From Lumbricus terrestris (taxonomy: Eukaryota; Annelida; Clitellata; Crassiclitellata; Lumbricidae): a stretch of DNA of 64,000 bases. The notes under the pieces were generated by a model. That model worked only from the letters and a program-made list of their open reading frames with translations, ran no database searches and was not told where the DNA came from. The stretch spans positions 1,609,084-1,673,083 of the forward strand of contig OX457053.1 in the NCBI GenBank assembly GCA_949752735.1, written 5' to 3'. Positions within the stretch are counted from its first letter, which is position 1, and every line of letters starts with the position of its first letter. A program made the translations under genes and the position numbers. Shown piece by piece: positions 10,815 through 30,653 of the stretch.

Positions 10815-10942
10815 TATAAGCGTATGCAATAGTGCGTTATATAAACAGTTAGGGTTCGAGAGTAGAACGGGATTAGCGGGGCAGGAGTAATGGCGGTTGC
10901 GGTTTGTTGGACAATAAAAAGTGTTGTTTAATAACTATTACA
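10815..10942 (+). repeat. 5' LTR (lacks first 13 bp)
   Basis: The sequence is colinear without gaps with 15392-15519. Differences are ATG/ATT near 10825 and GGG/GGA near 10852. It carries GTTATATAAAC (TATA-like) and ACAATAAAAAG (poly-A-signal-like) and ends ACTATTACA. The bases to its left do not match the start of the 3' LTR. Confidence 0.9.
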
Positions 10943-11080
10943 TTGGCGACGAGCGAAAATAAATTCGGAAACGCGGAAAATATCTTCACCTCGGACTCTG
11001 AACGCGTGTGCTCACTGTTGACGTTGGTATTTTCACGTTACTCGGGCTGAACAACAACCGCATTTCGTTCAGCGCTCAAC

Positions 11081-12377
11081 ATGGCTGCCAGTCTTCCGCC
11101 ATTTCCGTCCTTTGATCCCTCACCCGAAGCCGGTGACACATCACTTCGCTGGAAGAAATGGGTCGGTCGATTTCGGAATCTGATGACCGCCCTCAACGTC
11201 ACGGATGATGCACGACAAAAGGCCATGATGTTGCACTATGCTGGTGAACAGGTTAGCGACATCTTTTATACCCTTACAGTCCCAGATCCTGATGCCAATA
11301 TGTCGGCGACAAACGCTGCCATAAATGCGCTCTCAACGTACTTCGCCCCACAAGCCAACACAGAATTTGCGATTTTTCAGTTTCGCCAAGCAAAACAGGG
11401 CCAAACGGAAGACACTGGCTCTTACGTCACCAGACTCCGTCAGCTCTCGTCCACATGCGAGTTCAGCGATGTGGATCGCGAGTTGAAGAGTCAATTAATT
11501 CGAGGTTGCCAATCAAACCGCTTACGTCGGAAGGCGCTGTCCGATCCCACTCTCACGTTGGCCAAGCTGGTTGAAATGGCTCGTGCTGCCGAGGCTGCCG
11601 CAACACAAGCCTCTGCTATGGCAGGCGAACATCCGGTGGAGTCAGTAGAGCGTCTCACAGCTGGCAATCGATTTCCTAAGCACCAGCCAGCACGTCCTGA
11701 TAACAAGCAGGGAAGATCAACTTGCCGCAATTGTGGAAAGTCTTGGCCGCATCCAGCAGGTCGAAAGGATTGTCCCGCATTTGACAAATGCTGAAGGGGG
11801 TGCGGGAAGCGTGGGCATTTCGCGTCTCTCTGTCAAAGTTACAGCACACCTAACGAAACTGGAGCTATCAAAAGACCGGAAGTCAATCGGGTCGAACCTC
11901 AGGATGACAGATCTGACTCTGAAGTTGAATATCTACATACAGTTCGCTCATGGCCGCGCAGCCAAAGTGCACCCATATTCTTCGTAGAACTAAATGGCAC
12001 ACCAGTACGCCTCATGGCTGATTCTGGAGCCAGCGTCAACATTCTAGATGAAACGGACTTTAGACGACTTCAACTACATCGAAAACTGGAGCCCACAAAA
12101 ACCAAAATAATGTCATAACAGGCTGCAAAACCGCTCACAGTTCTCGGTAAGATTACACTCACGGCTGTACACAAATCTCAGCGTATACTCACTGATTTTT
12201 ACGTCATCAAAGGCAGCGGTGGGTCCCTTCTATCGTGGGAGGCTTCTACTCAACTCTGCCTCATCGACATGGTTCGACAGGTTGTCACGACGAAACCGGC
12301 AGTGATTGATGAATATTCCGACCTTTTCAGAGGCATTGGTAAGCTGAAAAAAATTTCAGGTCAGACTTCACATTGAT
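11081..12377 (+). pseudogene. gag: gag and protease region of the Gypsy element
   Basis: Translation begins at the ATG at 11081 (MAASLPPFPSFDPSPEAGD). The gag part has a capsid-like segment (RWKKWVGRFRNL, FRQAKQGQTEDTGSYVTRLR) and a zinc-knuckle start (CRNCGKSWPH, then CPAFDKC). A TGA at 11792-11794 stops it inside the second knuckle; the same frame then continues with GCGKRGHFASLC. Next comes an aspartic protease with the active-site phrase LMADSGASVNIL near 12010-12045. A TAA at 12116-12118 interrupts it and the frame ends at about 12377. Gag is nucleocapsid-type and the protease would process the polyprotein. The element cannot express an intact product as it stands. Confidence 0.88.
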
Positions 12378-14690
12378 GAAACGGTTGCCCCAATTTCTCA
12401 ACCTCATCGCCGCATTCCTTTCCACCTTCGACAGCAGGTTGAAGCGCAGTTGCAAGCCGACCTTCAGCAAGGGGTTATCGAAAGAGTTGAAGGTGCAACT
12501 CCGTGGGTCTCTCCAATAGTCGTCGTACCGAAACCGAAGACTCCTGGAGCTGTCAGGGTTTGCGTGGACATGCGGAGAGCAAATACTGCCATTAAGCGAG
12601 AAAGACACATAACCCCAACAATCAACGACATGATCCACGACCTTAATGGGGCCCAGGTGTTTTCGAAACTTGACCTGAATCAAGGATACAACCAATTAGA
12701 ATTGGAGCCTGCCTCCAGGTACATCACAACGTTATCAACTCATACTGGGCTCTGGCGCTATAAAAGACTGAATTTTGGAATTTCCTCCGCAGCAGAAGTG
12801 TTTCAAAATGCCATTCGTGAATCACTCAGTGGCCTCAGGGGAGTCGTCAACATCAGTGACGACATATTGGTGTTTGGCACCAACCAACTGGAGCACGACA
12901 CTCACCTTCGTGCCTGTCTGCAACGTATCCGCGAAAATGGTCTCACTCTGAATGCCAAGAAGTGCCTGTTCAACAAAACATCCTTGGATTTTTTCTGGTA
13001 CACGTTTTCGTCCAGTTGCCTATCTGTTGATACAAAGAAAATCACTGCCATCACCAATCTTCCGCGACCCACTAACATCAGCGGGATACGCAGTCTGCTT
13101 GGCATGGCTAATTTCAGCTCACGATTCATTCCCAATTATGCTACGTTGACTCAGCCGCTTAGAACGCTTCTACACAAGAACGCCACGTTTGTAGGGTCTA
13201 CTGCACAAGAAGACTCCTTAACTGCAATCTGCAAGGCACTATCGCAAGCACCTGTGCTGGCATATTTCGATGAAGCCAAATCCACGGAAATATTTACGGA
13301 TGCCAGTCCAGTCGGTTTAGGCGCTATCCTTGTACAGTGCAGTAGCCATGGTGATAACCGCCGTACCGTTGCATATGCCAGCCGGTCACTGACAGACGTT
13401 GAACAGCGATATTCACAGACGGAACGAGAAGCCCTTGCGGTGGTGTGGGCTTGTGAACATTTTCATTTGTACATTTTCGGCAGACCTGTACGCGTCTACA
13501 CCGATCACAAACCATAGGTGCATATTTTTGGCAGTTGTCACTCTAAACCTTCTGCCAGAATTGAAAGGTGGGCGCTCCGGCTTCAACCGTACGTAGCCAG
13601 CGTCCTTTATCGTGCCGGTGATGACAACCCTGCAGATTACTTATCACGCCATCCACAGGCTCATCCTCAACAAACATCACGTGAAGAGAAAGTCGCCGAA
13701 GAGTATATTAACTTTCTCACAAGCAATGCCATCCCTCGCGCAATGACCTTGGAAGAAGTGCGCACCGCCACTCAGCAGGACCCGACATTACAAGGGATTT
13801 GGTCTTCCATTCAGTCTGGACGATGGACCCATCACTCAGTCGATCACCGTATCGACCCTGTAGCTTATGACGCTTTGTCCAAGGTTCGCTCTGAGTTGAC
13901 CGCGGATTTCCACAACGGGGTCATCTTGCGACAGGGTCGCATCGTTCTACCTCGGAGTCTCCAGGAAAGGGCGGTGTGCCTTGCTCATGAAGGTCATCAA
14001 GGGATGACCAAAACGAAATCATTTCTCAGAGAAAAGGTCTGGTTCCCCGGCATTGACCACATGGTCGAGTCTCAAGTCCGATCATGTCTCCCATGTGCCG
14101 CAGCCACACCGTCGGAGAGTCGAGAACCGCTTCGGATGTCGGAGCTTCCGGATGGACCATGGACTTGTGTTAGCGTGGATTTTGCTGAGGTCCAGGATAC
14201 ATATCTTCTGGTACTATATGATGAGTATTCTCGGTTTCCCGTGGTTGACATAACACCGTCGATCTCTGCAAATACCATCATCCCTAAACTAGACAAGATA
14301 TTTTCAGAGTTTGGAATTCCCTCTGTTCTCAAGTCGGATAATGGATCACCCTTTCAGAGCAAACAGTTTGAATCGTTTGCCGCTGATCTTGGTTTTAAAC
14401 ACCGTAAAATCACACCATATTGGCCCCGGGCCAATGGCGAAGCGGAGCGCTTCATGAGGACTGTCAAGAAAGTCCTAAAGACCGCCTCCGTGGAAAACAA
14501 AGTCTGGAAACAGGAGCTGTTTCGGTTTCTCCGCAACTACAGAGCCACACCTCACTCGACAACGGGTGTTGCGCCGGCCACAGTGCTGTTCGGTCGACCA
14601 TTGGGTGTAAAACTTCCTCAATCCGTGGTCAAAGTGGAGGACCTTGAGTCCTTGACCTTCGTCGTCGTGACACCAGACAGAAATCTGTGA
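12355..14690 (+). pseudogene. pol: pol: reverse transcriptase, RNase H, integrase
   Basis: This frame follows the protease after a one-base excess in the seven-A run at 12347-12353. RT motifs are FSKLDLNQGYNQLELEP, RLNFGISSAAEVFQNAI and the catalytic SDDILVFG. RNase H shows FTDASPVGLGAIL and QRYSQTEREALAVVWACEHF. A TAG at 13515-13517 falls inside the conserved TDHKP box, after which the same frame runs on. Integrase has a zinc-binding HEGHQG...CLPC and the core acidic residues in SVDFAE, KSDNGSPF and NGEAERFM. The single stop and clean motifs indicate recent loss of function. Similarity in style to Mag-type Gypsy elements is a guess. Confidence 0.9.
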
Positions 14691-15193
14691 TGAAGGAACA
14701 CGCTGATCGTTCGTCTCGGGCCGTTCCCTCAACTATTTCTGTGGGTGATTCGGTGCTGTTAAGGGCATCCCAGCTGCAGTCCAAACTAAGCACTCCATTC
14801 GAACCTCTTCCTTATCAAGTTGTGGGACAAAAGGGTTCTACGGTTTCGGCAAGAAGGGGTCAGCGAGTAGTAACTCGTAACTCGTCGTTCTTCAAACCAT
14901 TTCATGTCGAGACCGAAGAGCGGAGACATGCATTTGAAACCCCGCCTCTAATCACAACAAAGGATCCAGTGAACACTTGTGTGGAACCAGAGGTGGCGGC
15001 CACATCATCTGACGTCATGTCTGGTGCCTCAGTTCCACCTCCTCCCGTCACCACAACCAGAGACGAGAACAATCCTGATGCTGAGAGTGGCTCCGTTGCT
15101 CCGTCTGAGGACCCGGAGCTGGAATCCTCGATTCGTCGGTCCAGCCGCCACAGAGAACCTTCTCGGTGGTTGAACGATTATGTCAGGGCATAA
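14651..15193 (+). pseudogene. pol: pol C-terminus, shifted frame
   Basis: After a frameshift near 14650 the integrase C-terminal region continues in a second frame: KEHADRSSRAVP, then DSVLLRASQLQSKLSTPFEP. It ends with a basic region and an acidic tail before a TAA at 15191-15193. The VGDSVLLR / PFEPLPYQV layout is the usual Gypsy integrase GPF/Y-type end. Confidence 0.8.
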
Positions 15194-15378
15194 TAATCCC
15201 TGTTATAGTATTTCTGCACTTGGCAGATCTTCATGTCGTTTGATGTTTGTGTTCTGTTTGTGAAAGATAGGCTAGTTGGTTAGATCTGTTGACGTTCTTT
15301 TTAGGTTGACTAATTCGATGCAATGTGAACTTTGCAAGGTTAATTGACTTAACATTTCTGGACCTAAAAGGGGAGGGA

Positions 15379-15519
15379 TGTGATAGCGCTATATAAGCGT
15401 ATTCAATAGTGCGTTATATAAACAGTTAGGATTCGAGAGTAGAACGGGATTAGCGGGGCAGGAGTAATGGCGGTTGCGGTTTGTTGGACAATAAAAAGTG
15501 TTGTTTAATAACTATTACA
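15379..15519 (+). repeat. 3' LTR, 141 bp
   Basis: It begins TGTGATAGCGCTATATAAGC directly after the purine tract and ends ACTATTACA. At 141 bp it is short for a Gypsy LTR. The right flank is GTGTTCAGC, with no counterpart at the left end. Confidence 0.93.
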
Positions 15520-17280
15520 GTGTTCAGCAAAAAACTATGGGGCTCCAGCCCCAATTATCATAACAAAAGGACGCAAGAGTGTATTATATTCAACGAAGGC
15601 AATGCCAAAGGTTGTAAATAAACGCATAGGCTACGTTTAGAAGACGTCTATATAAAAGTCTTATGGTGTCATGATAGAAACGCTTTCTATTACCTGAAAA
15701 ACCTCTCTGCAACTATGGGCACCATCACATAAGAGCATAAGGGACACTTCCCCCGGAAAATTGACACTTTTTTTAATGATGTGAGCTTAGCCTAATAATC
15801 GTTATATAAGGAAAATGACTCCTTAACCGGTGTGTAGTTGGCGTGTCGCGAAGAATTTTTGGCAGATCTTGGTTTGCAAATTTTCAGTTTCTTTCCAACG
15901 ATTTTTCCTCGACTAATTTCGAATAATTTAAGGTACAGCCTTATTTAAAACTTTAATCGGGTGTTCTCTAACATATTATAGAGCCTACTGTGTGTAACTA
16001 ATTTACTGATTTTTAGTCTATAGGGCAAATATGGCGGCCGATTAGCCTAAATGAAAGATAAATAGGTTGCTACGAATTCTCACAGGACATACGCTCACTA
16101 AACTGCTAAAGTAAGCGAGTCAGCGTAATACATGAACGAAATATAGGCCAATAGGCCTATGCTGTGGGAATTCGCGACGTAAGCTAAAAATTCTTGCTTC
16201 AAAAGAGCTTAACACAAATTAAGTAATGTCAAATGCAGCAATGACATTTAATTTTAACACTATGTTTGTAATATAATCCAGTAGGCTATAGCGCTTTCAA
16301 TGCCCTTCGATGTTGACAATGAATCAATCGATGACAAATTAAATTAAGTCAAAGTTACTACGATCCATCAGTGATACGAGTGTAATAAAAGTAAGCCTTT
16401 ATTTCAAAAATAGAGTGGATTAGAAGAAAGGTTAGGCTTATATGAAAAAATCTGGGGAAGTAAATATTATTACTAAAATCCCATTCCACTTACCCCAAAA
16501 CACGGTGAGCAAAACGATTCGGCAGATAGACCAACGCTGCTGAACTAAAGACAATTTAGCCACCATTTTATTATGAGCAGCTATAAACGTGAAAATTTAG
16601 TATTTTAGGGATCTAGCCTACACAGAGAATAATGTCCGTTGACGTATAGTTACTCAGCGCTAGAGTAACCTATGCTTTGACTGAAGCAGCTGCTGCAACT
16701 GCAAAAAACTTATCGATGTGGATACTGGCTTAGATAAAGCACACATTGCAATTCAACTCTGAGTTTAAGCTTACTACGAATAAAGCGGAACTCAATATTG
16801 ATGAGCTTTTGTTTATCATGGATGCCATCATATTGACATAGTTATCTTTGCACACCACATTAGTACAAATTTTTCACGGATATGCACCGCTACGGCTTGC
16901 ATCGTGAGAATTCTGCTGTAGACCACCCATGTATTAACCATGTTAATTAGACTGCTGTGCTATGATAACTCCTTCAAAGTCCGACCCATATCTCAATGCA
17001 GTGAAGGGATGAAAGAGCCAAGTAGGTGAATGCCTGCTGAGGTTATGCGATCAGTGGTGAAGGTCTAGGCTTGAAGTAGCCTACAACTTTTGGCTCTACG
17101 CGAGTTGGTCAGCCTTGACAGGATCCACGAAACACGTGTGCGGCATCTCCGCCAATGATCCGATCGTAGCAAGCCTTGGAACTCACTTTAGGAGAGACGT
17201 GCGAGGGTAGAACGGATGGGTTCAGATGCACCATTTGTAAAGAAACAGGTGAATGAAATCCAATGAAAATTAATGCTATG
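15520..17280. other. No gene seen
   Basis: This is AT-rich sequence with many stop codons in all frames and scattered TAGGCCTA words. I see no protein motif, repeat ends or RNA gene. Confidence 0.5.
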
Positions 17281-17306
17281 AACACATATTACGGGCTTTT
17301 GTCCAT

Positions 17307-17712
17307 CAGACTGGCGGCGCCAAGATTTCAGTCTTGGGGGCTGAATCATCCGCCAAAATTTCTGACGACCTTTGTTTTAGTCATTCAGTCGAAATCTCGT
17401 GTATGTCTTTCATTTTTAGCGAGCTCATCGTTAAAATATTTCAGTTTTGCATGGCAAAAAACCGGTGGGCCTTTTTAGGGGGGTTTAGCCCCCGGGCTGC
17501 CTTTCATAGGGGGCAATGCTCTTTCTCCTTCTGTTCGCTCTACACTTCTTTCTGTCAGTCTCTCCTCTGTCTCTTCTCAAAACCTGCTTCTTTTCGCGGG
17601 GCCTTGCGCACTGGGAGCGCCTCTGAACGGTTCACCCTACTAGAGGCGCTTTATAAATGTTTAAATACAATACAATACAATAGCCTCCTAGACCCCCCCT
17701 GCGTTGCCACTG
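17307..17712. mobile_element. hAT-like MITE carrying a LINE tail
   Basis: The left end (CAGACTGGCGGCGCCAAG) and right end (...GCGTTGCCACTG) are degenerate inverted repeats. The flanks TTGTCCAT (17299-17306) and CTGTCCAT (17713-17720) match at 7 of 8 bases. The left half is the reverse complement of the MITE at 40259-40654, including the CTGACGAC...GTCATTCAGTCGAAATCTCG repeat. A LINE 3' tail (17503-17690) sits inside. Confidence 0.6.
17503..17690 (+). mobile_element. LINE/SINE 3' tail with (ATACA)n end
   Basis: It contains GGGAGCGCCTCTGA, then AGAGGCGCTTTATAAATG and a run of AATAC units. The same paired GCGCCTCT boxes occur at 32865, 46100, 57840 and 62035. Confidence 0.65.
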
Positions 17713-17743
17713 CTGTCCATGTATCCCGAGGACGATGACGATG

Positions 17744-17985
<242 letters not shown>

Positions 17986-18620
17986 TAAAATATCCTACCC
18001 GCCAGTATGCTCGAGATTATCTGCACCACTGAACCAACTCAGTGTCAGGGCCTCCTGAATCAAAAGAAAACTCAGGAGATGTTAATCTGCCGCCTACGCA
18101 AGCGAGGGCGACAGGAGGCAATGCCTGGAGAAGTGACAGAAATCCCAAGGGTCCATAGCATGTTAATCCTGGGGATTGTGGTGAATAAACATAATTATCG
18201 TCTTGTATAAAAAAATGCATGTAGTTTGTAGGCCCAAACCGCATAATTACGTATGTGTCCAAGCTACACAGTTGATGTATGCCTTGTGAGAAATTGTCCC
18301 TCGCACGGACAACTTCATGAGAAAAACGTTTTCAAGATTGCTTTATTATGCCTAATTTCATGTAAATTAAAGTGCGGTTATGCAGTTGGATTAACAATAT
18401 ATATATATATATACTTATTTACTTAGGCTAAACAGACAGCCAATGCACATTGATAAATATAATATATTTTATTCTGCTTCAATCCCACCGTAATCTGTCA
18501 CCAGATTACAGAGTGACAATGGATGGGAAGCTGATTATGCAGGATCAGCGAGTTCTAGTCGTAAATTCGTTGGTGTGCAGCTGCACACTGCACAGACCAG
18601 AACCTCACTGGGATAGAACG

Positions 18621-19375
18621 TCGTCGTCGTCGTCGTCGTGACCATCCTCATTGCTGAGGATCGGGGATCAGAGTCGACGACGCCATCTTCCTCCATTGCT
18701 CTCTGTTCCTCGCGGTTCTCACACAGTCAACCATCATCATCCCCGTCCATTCCTCTACGTCATCCATCCATCTTCTCCTCGGCCTTCCCCGGGCCTTTTT
18801 TCCATCCAGATAGCCCTGACATATGAATGCCGGCAGCTTGTCTGCTCTCATCATGTGTCCGAAGTAGTTCAGCTTCCTTCCTTTCACCACCTCCAGCAGG
18901 CGCCGCTCCGGCTGCAGCTCTTCCAGTATAGATTCGTTTGTTCTGAACTCCTTCCAGCTGACTCTCAGCATCTTTCTATAAGTTGTCATCTCAAACGCTG
19001 ATATTCTTCTTTTGTCTTCCTTCCTTAGCGTCCAAGTTTCACAGCCGTACAGTGCCACCGGCCACACCAGTGACCCCATAAGCCTTAGCTTCAACCCTGC
19101 TCCAATGGTTCTGTCCTTCCACAGCGTAGTCAAAGACCCCATGGTTGTTCGCGCCATCCCCAGTCTGGCTCTTATCTCCCTGCCTCCATCTCCACTCTCC
19201 TCCACTATGACGCCTAGGTAACGGAACGACTCCACTTGCTCCAAGATTCCTCCATTACATGTGATCCCTATCCTCTCTCGATTTCTGCTCACCACCATCA
19301 CTTTTGTTTTCTTACTATTTATTTCCAGCCCATATTTCTTAGATGTTTCATTTACTCTGTCCATTAGTTGTTGAA
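18621..19375 (-). mobile_element. 5'-truncated RTE-like LINE with perfect 12-bp target duplication
   Basis: The insertion is flanked by TGGGATAGAACG at 18609-18620 and 19376-19387. On the minus strand it encodes the end of a reverse transcriptase ORF: LEINSKKTKVMVV, FRYLGVIVEE, WPVALYGCETWTLRKEDKRR, LNYFGHMMRADKLPAF and ARGRPRRRWMDDVEEWTG. The stop is at 18648-18650, followed by a short (GAC)n tail, the microsatellite type of end typical of RTE-like elements. The 5' part is missing, as expected from incomplete target-primed reverse transcription. The ORF is intact over its remaining length, so the insertion is young. The first residues of the open frame lie in flanking DNA. Confidence 0.88.
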
Positions 19376-19737
19376 TGGGATAGAACGCATAATGCAAATA
19401 TCCAAGAAATCAGGCAAATAGCAGCATAGGGACTGCTGTGATTGATTCGTCACTGTTTCCCAAGAACAGGCCTGCCCTACGAGGCTACGAATATTTTTAT
19501 TATTCTTTATTTTTCCCATGTTTTCGTACTGCAGGCTAACATTTGTTCGGTGTAAACGTATAGGCCAGTCTTCTTATTTGAAATACGTGACCTCGTTAGA
19601 ATGAAACGAAGAAACTTCTTTGAAGGCATAGTAGAAGTTTATAATTAAACTACATGACATTGTATACCATAATTTTGCTCTTTAGTTTGTAAATTCAAAG
19701 ATTATAACTAGATGAAGGCTTCTACGCACGAGCATGT

Positions 19738-19758
19738 TAGGCAGGTAAGCAGGTAGGT

Positions 19759-19797
<39 letters not shown>

Positions 19798-19860
19798 CAA
19801 GCAGGCAGGAAGGCAGGAAGGCAGGCAGACAGGCAGGCAGACTGGCAGGCAGGTTAGCAT
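19738..19860. repeat. (GGCA)n microsatellite
   Basis: About 120 bases of GGCA units with occasional GGTA and GGAA variants. Between 19390 and 21690 the only other recognisable item is a SINE/LINE tail at 20640-20700. Confidence 0.93.
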
Positions 19861-20639
19861 GAAGAAATAAGTAAAATAAGCATTTCAAGTTAATCTACGA
19901 TTCTTAATACACGGAATTTAAGCATGATCTTATGCAATGCATGGCAACAAAGCAGGAAACATATTATAATTGTAGAAAATGATGCGTTAAATTTTGGAGA
20001 TGCATCTGAAATTGCCTTGACCTAATTTTTATATCATTCTGAATTAATCCACGAGCACTCTAATCTAGAACTTAATTGTTTTTAATAGCGCATTGTTTGC
20101 CTTTCATTCCTCTGGGTTTGCAAATGTCAGCGCTGGTATAAAGCATGGGGGCTAACATGAAGTAGCTTACTTAAAAGGGGTATGTGAGGGCGGTAGTCTA
20201 TAAATTAATTATAGACTATAATTATGCAGCCATTAATGATTAAAGGCTGTCATTTCTTTTATCCGTAACCGAGTTTTTAACCTCTGTATACCTGAGCGTG
20301 CATGCAACCAGTCCACTTCCCCATTGTCTGTTCCTCTCGCAGATAGTCACATGTAAATGTGGCATTTATTTTATTAAGGTTCGCTAAGGTCGCTGTAGGA
20401 TCCCAGTGTTTTCAACGTTTTTCTAGGATGTCGGAGATTTTTACTCTCGTCTTATAAATGCTTAATAAGTACCGGTAATTGTCTAACACACTAGCCCGAT
20501 CTCGTCGTAATCGAGGGACAATCACGACTGCACAAAAATTATATAGCCTGTATACAAGAAACATTCACATTTTCCTCTAGCAAGTATTTCAGTCGATGGC
20601 TCCGTGAAGAACCACGAGACATGGATTTGTTTCAACCAG

Positions 20640-20700
20640 CAAACCAATCAATCAATAAATCACTCAATAAGAAATTTCAAAGCGCCCTTTCAAGGTGCCT
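20640..20700 (-). mobile_element. SINE/LINE tail fragment
   Basis: On the minus strand it reads CCTTGAAAGGGCGCTTTGAA followed by a run of ATTGATT-type units. This matches the shared CTTGAAGGGGCGCTATAT tail. Confidence 0.5.
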
Positions 20701-21692
20701 ACACTTGTGTTTCGCCCGATGGCACAGTACGAAATCAAATTAATGTAGCCTATCTAAGCGTGTTCTGTGCGAATTAGCCTAAATAAAAATCTCTTCTTGT
20801 AGGCAAGAGCGCCTCACGGTCGGCTTTCCGATTTCATATCCATTCCGGATTCATGAAAATCAGTTTTAGGCCTAATAATAGTTGAATTTTCTAAGACGAG
20901 AGTTTGCTTTTGAATACACTGAACATTTCTTTAAAAATATTCCTTTATTAATGAACATGAACGAAGCGCTGAAATTAAAACGAAACTGAACATTAACCAT
21001 GCATCTCATTTAAACACAGTTTCTCCACTGTAGGACAATAATTGAGCATACATGTACATCACTTGCTGTTTAGAGTGTGGCCCAATGTTGAATAGCCTAT
21101 ATCTAACATAACCAGTTCACTTGCAAGACACTTGAAAATGTGCGCGAATTATTTAGTTCTCGAAGACTTAGCTTCCTTTAGAAGTGAGAAATCCTGAGAT
21201 AATGAATGAAGAAATTATTCAGAAAACGAAGTCATTGAAAATGTCATAGAGTTTTACAGCGTAACTATAGGTCACTTCTTGCGATAGGCCTAAGTGCATC
21301 AATGGCCTTCAAGGCCTTGAACTCATCTCAAACAAGAACAAAACTTGAATTGCTGATCTCTCTAATGGCATAAAATCATTAATGGGCGTTCAGTGGATTC
21401 TAGGCAGCAATATAGGATATTCAAAGCCACAAGGATGGTGGTGGACCTAGCAAATCCTAAACGCTGCCATGTAGCTATCACCGATCATCCAGTTTTACAG
21501 TATACTTGGCATAATAATACTTGAATAGCTTGAAAGCTCTGTAAGGCTAAAAAACCTCTAAACCGTTGAATAATTAATTAAAAACAAACAGTTCACTCAA
21601 AAGAAGACAATGATACTGTAAGGCAACAATTTTTAACTACGTGCTTTGTAATGGTGGGGTCTAAAGTTAAACTCTTTTCAAAACAATTGTCA

Positions 21693-21846
21693 TCAATTTC
21701 CAAGTTGACAGACTTCATCATAAAGTGGTTGCAGTTTGAGCTTAGTGTAGATATCGTCGGATTTCGCCTGTCTTCCAGTCGTCTCCAGATCCTCGTATCT
21801 CCCATTTGCTGCTGTTTCATATCTTGAAGCGACGTTTGAACTCGCA
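21693..21846 (-). CDS. Orphan ITAM-like cytoplasmic tail exon
   Basis: A CTTGTTTACAG acceptor opens a terminal exon whose frame runs 50 codons to a TGA at 21693-21695. It contains SRYETA, RYEDL, DIYTKLKL and LYDEV. RYEDL and DIYTKL are separated by 12 residues, fitting the immunoreceptor activation motif spacing (YxxL/I, 6-12 residues, YxxL/I). The splice phase (one base completing the codon) equals that of the tail exons of genes I-III, so the gene I membrane exon (donor phase 2 at 24131) could join it in frame, forming a Leu codon. It lies about 0.9 kb beyond the gene I stop. It may be an alternative gene I tail or the last exon of a lost neighbour. The exon has no ATG, so a start-codon search misses it. 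Confidence 0.6.
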
Positions 21847-21954
21847 CTGTAAACAAGGATTATTAAAACGTCCTTGGTTGCAAAGTCCCCGGTTTAAGAT
21901 AATTTTATTATCAGAAAGCTTCACAGTTACTATAATTTATGAGATCAATTATAT

Positions 21955-22180
21955 GGGGCCCCGGTGGCTCATTGGATAATAGACTGGCACGGAGATCAGC
22001 TGAGTTCGATTCCCGAAACCCCCGTAGAACAGACGTGCTTTGTAGGCTGCTATTGGCTCCGTTGTATTGCAGGCTGTTTGTTCTGTTGGTAATTAAGATT
22101 GATGTAACTGCATGACTGTAGGCCTACACTGTAAGCAATTGTGGTCTGTAAACCGGGTTATTGACTAAATGGAGAAAAAA
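21955..22180 (+). mobile_element. tRNA-derived SINE, family 2 (full copy)
   Basis: The head is tRNA-like (GGGGCCCCGGTGGCTCATTG...) with an A box TGGCTCATTGG and a B box AGTTCGATTCC. The body has TTTGTAGGCTGCTATTGGCT and the tail GGTCTGTAAACCGGGTTATT. Related copies are at 7240-7390 and 26436-26532. Confidence 0.75.
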
Positions 22181-22787
22181 ATGAAAACCGTATCGTGCAT
22201 TTATCATTTTGGAAGATGCATAAGTTTCAACAATTCTGATATTTTATTTAGTCTATCCATACATATTTTTGTGACATATACATAGCTTTTGAAATTGTGT
22301 TAGCGATAAATCGCATGCTTGTCAAAATAATGCTGAACAGCATGGCGTTTGTGAAAGCATGACATTTATTTTTGCCGTCGAGGACTATAGGGTAATGGCA
22401 ACACTCTGGCACGACGAGCGCATGCACTCTGCAGAGGCCGAATCACCTCCCATTCGTCAGAGGGCGTTTGTAGGTAAATGATTATTTGTAGGACGTGACG
22501 GGTGCCTTACCTTGCATGACTACCAGACAGTGAAAGTGAAATCTTGTTAGAGCTTGTGATCATCCGTTCATACTAGCCTATATAATTATCATAATTCAGT
22601 CTGTCAGTTTGAAATTAATGGAAGATAGGCTTAAGATGTAAGCTTAATAATTATTCAAAGGTTAACCTTTAATCAATATTATGTGTGTTGCTATAATGCA
22701 TAAATAAAAACGAGAGACCTTGGTATACAAGTAGGCTAGCTCTCTTGTTCTAAAGTTTATAAGTTTATTTGCCGTCAGTCATGAATC

Positions 22788-30653
<7,866 letters not shown>

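Larger units (their letters stand above)
10815..15519 (+). mobile_element. Ty3/Gypsy LTR retrotransposon (decayed)
   Basis: The order is LTR - gag - protease - RT - RNase H - integrase - LTR, the Ty3/Gypsy arrangement. The 3' LTR (15379-15519, 141 bp, TG...CA) is preceded by a purine tract (AAAAGGGGAGGGA). The 5' LTR matches it over 128 bases with two mismatches but lacks its first 13 bases. A candidate primer-binding site (TTGGCGACGAGC) starts at 10943. There is no envelope gene. No target duplication is visible, consistent with the truncated left end. Coding is broken by three in-frame stops and two frameshifts. The close LTR match indicates a fairly recent insertion. Confidence 0.93.

Noticed and set aside
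11491..11787. Antisense ORF in gag
   Set aside because: Shadow of the gag frame on the opposite strand.
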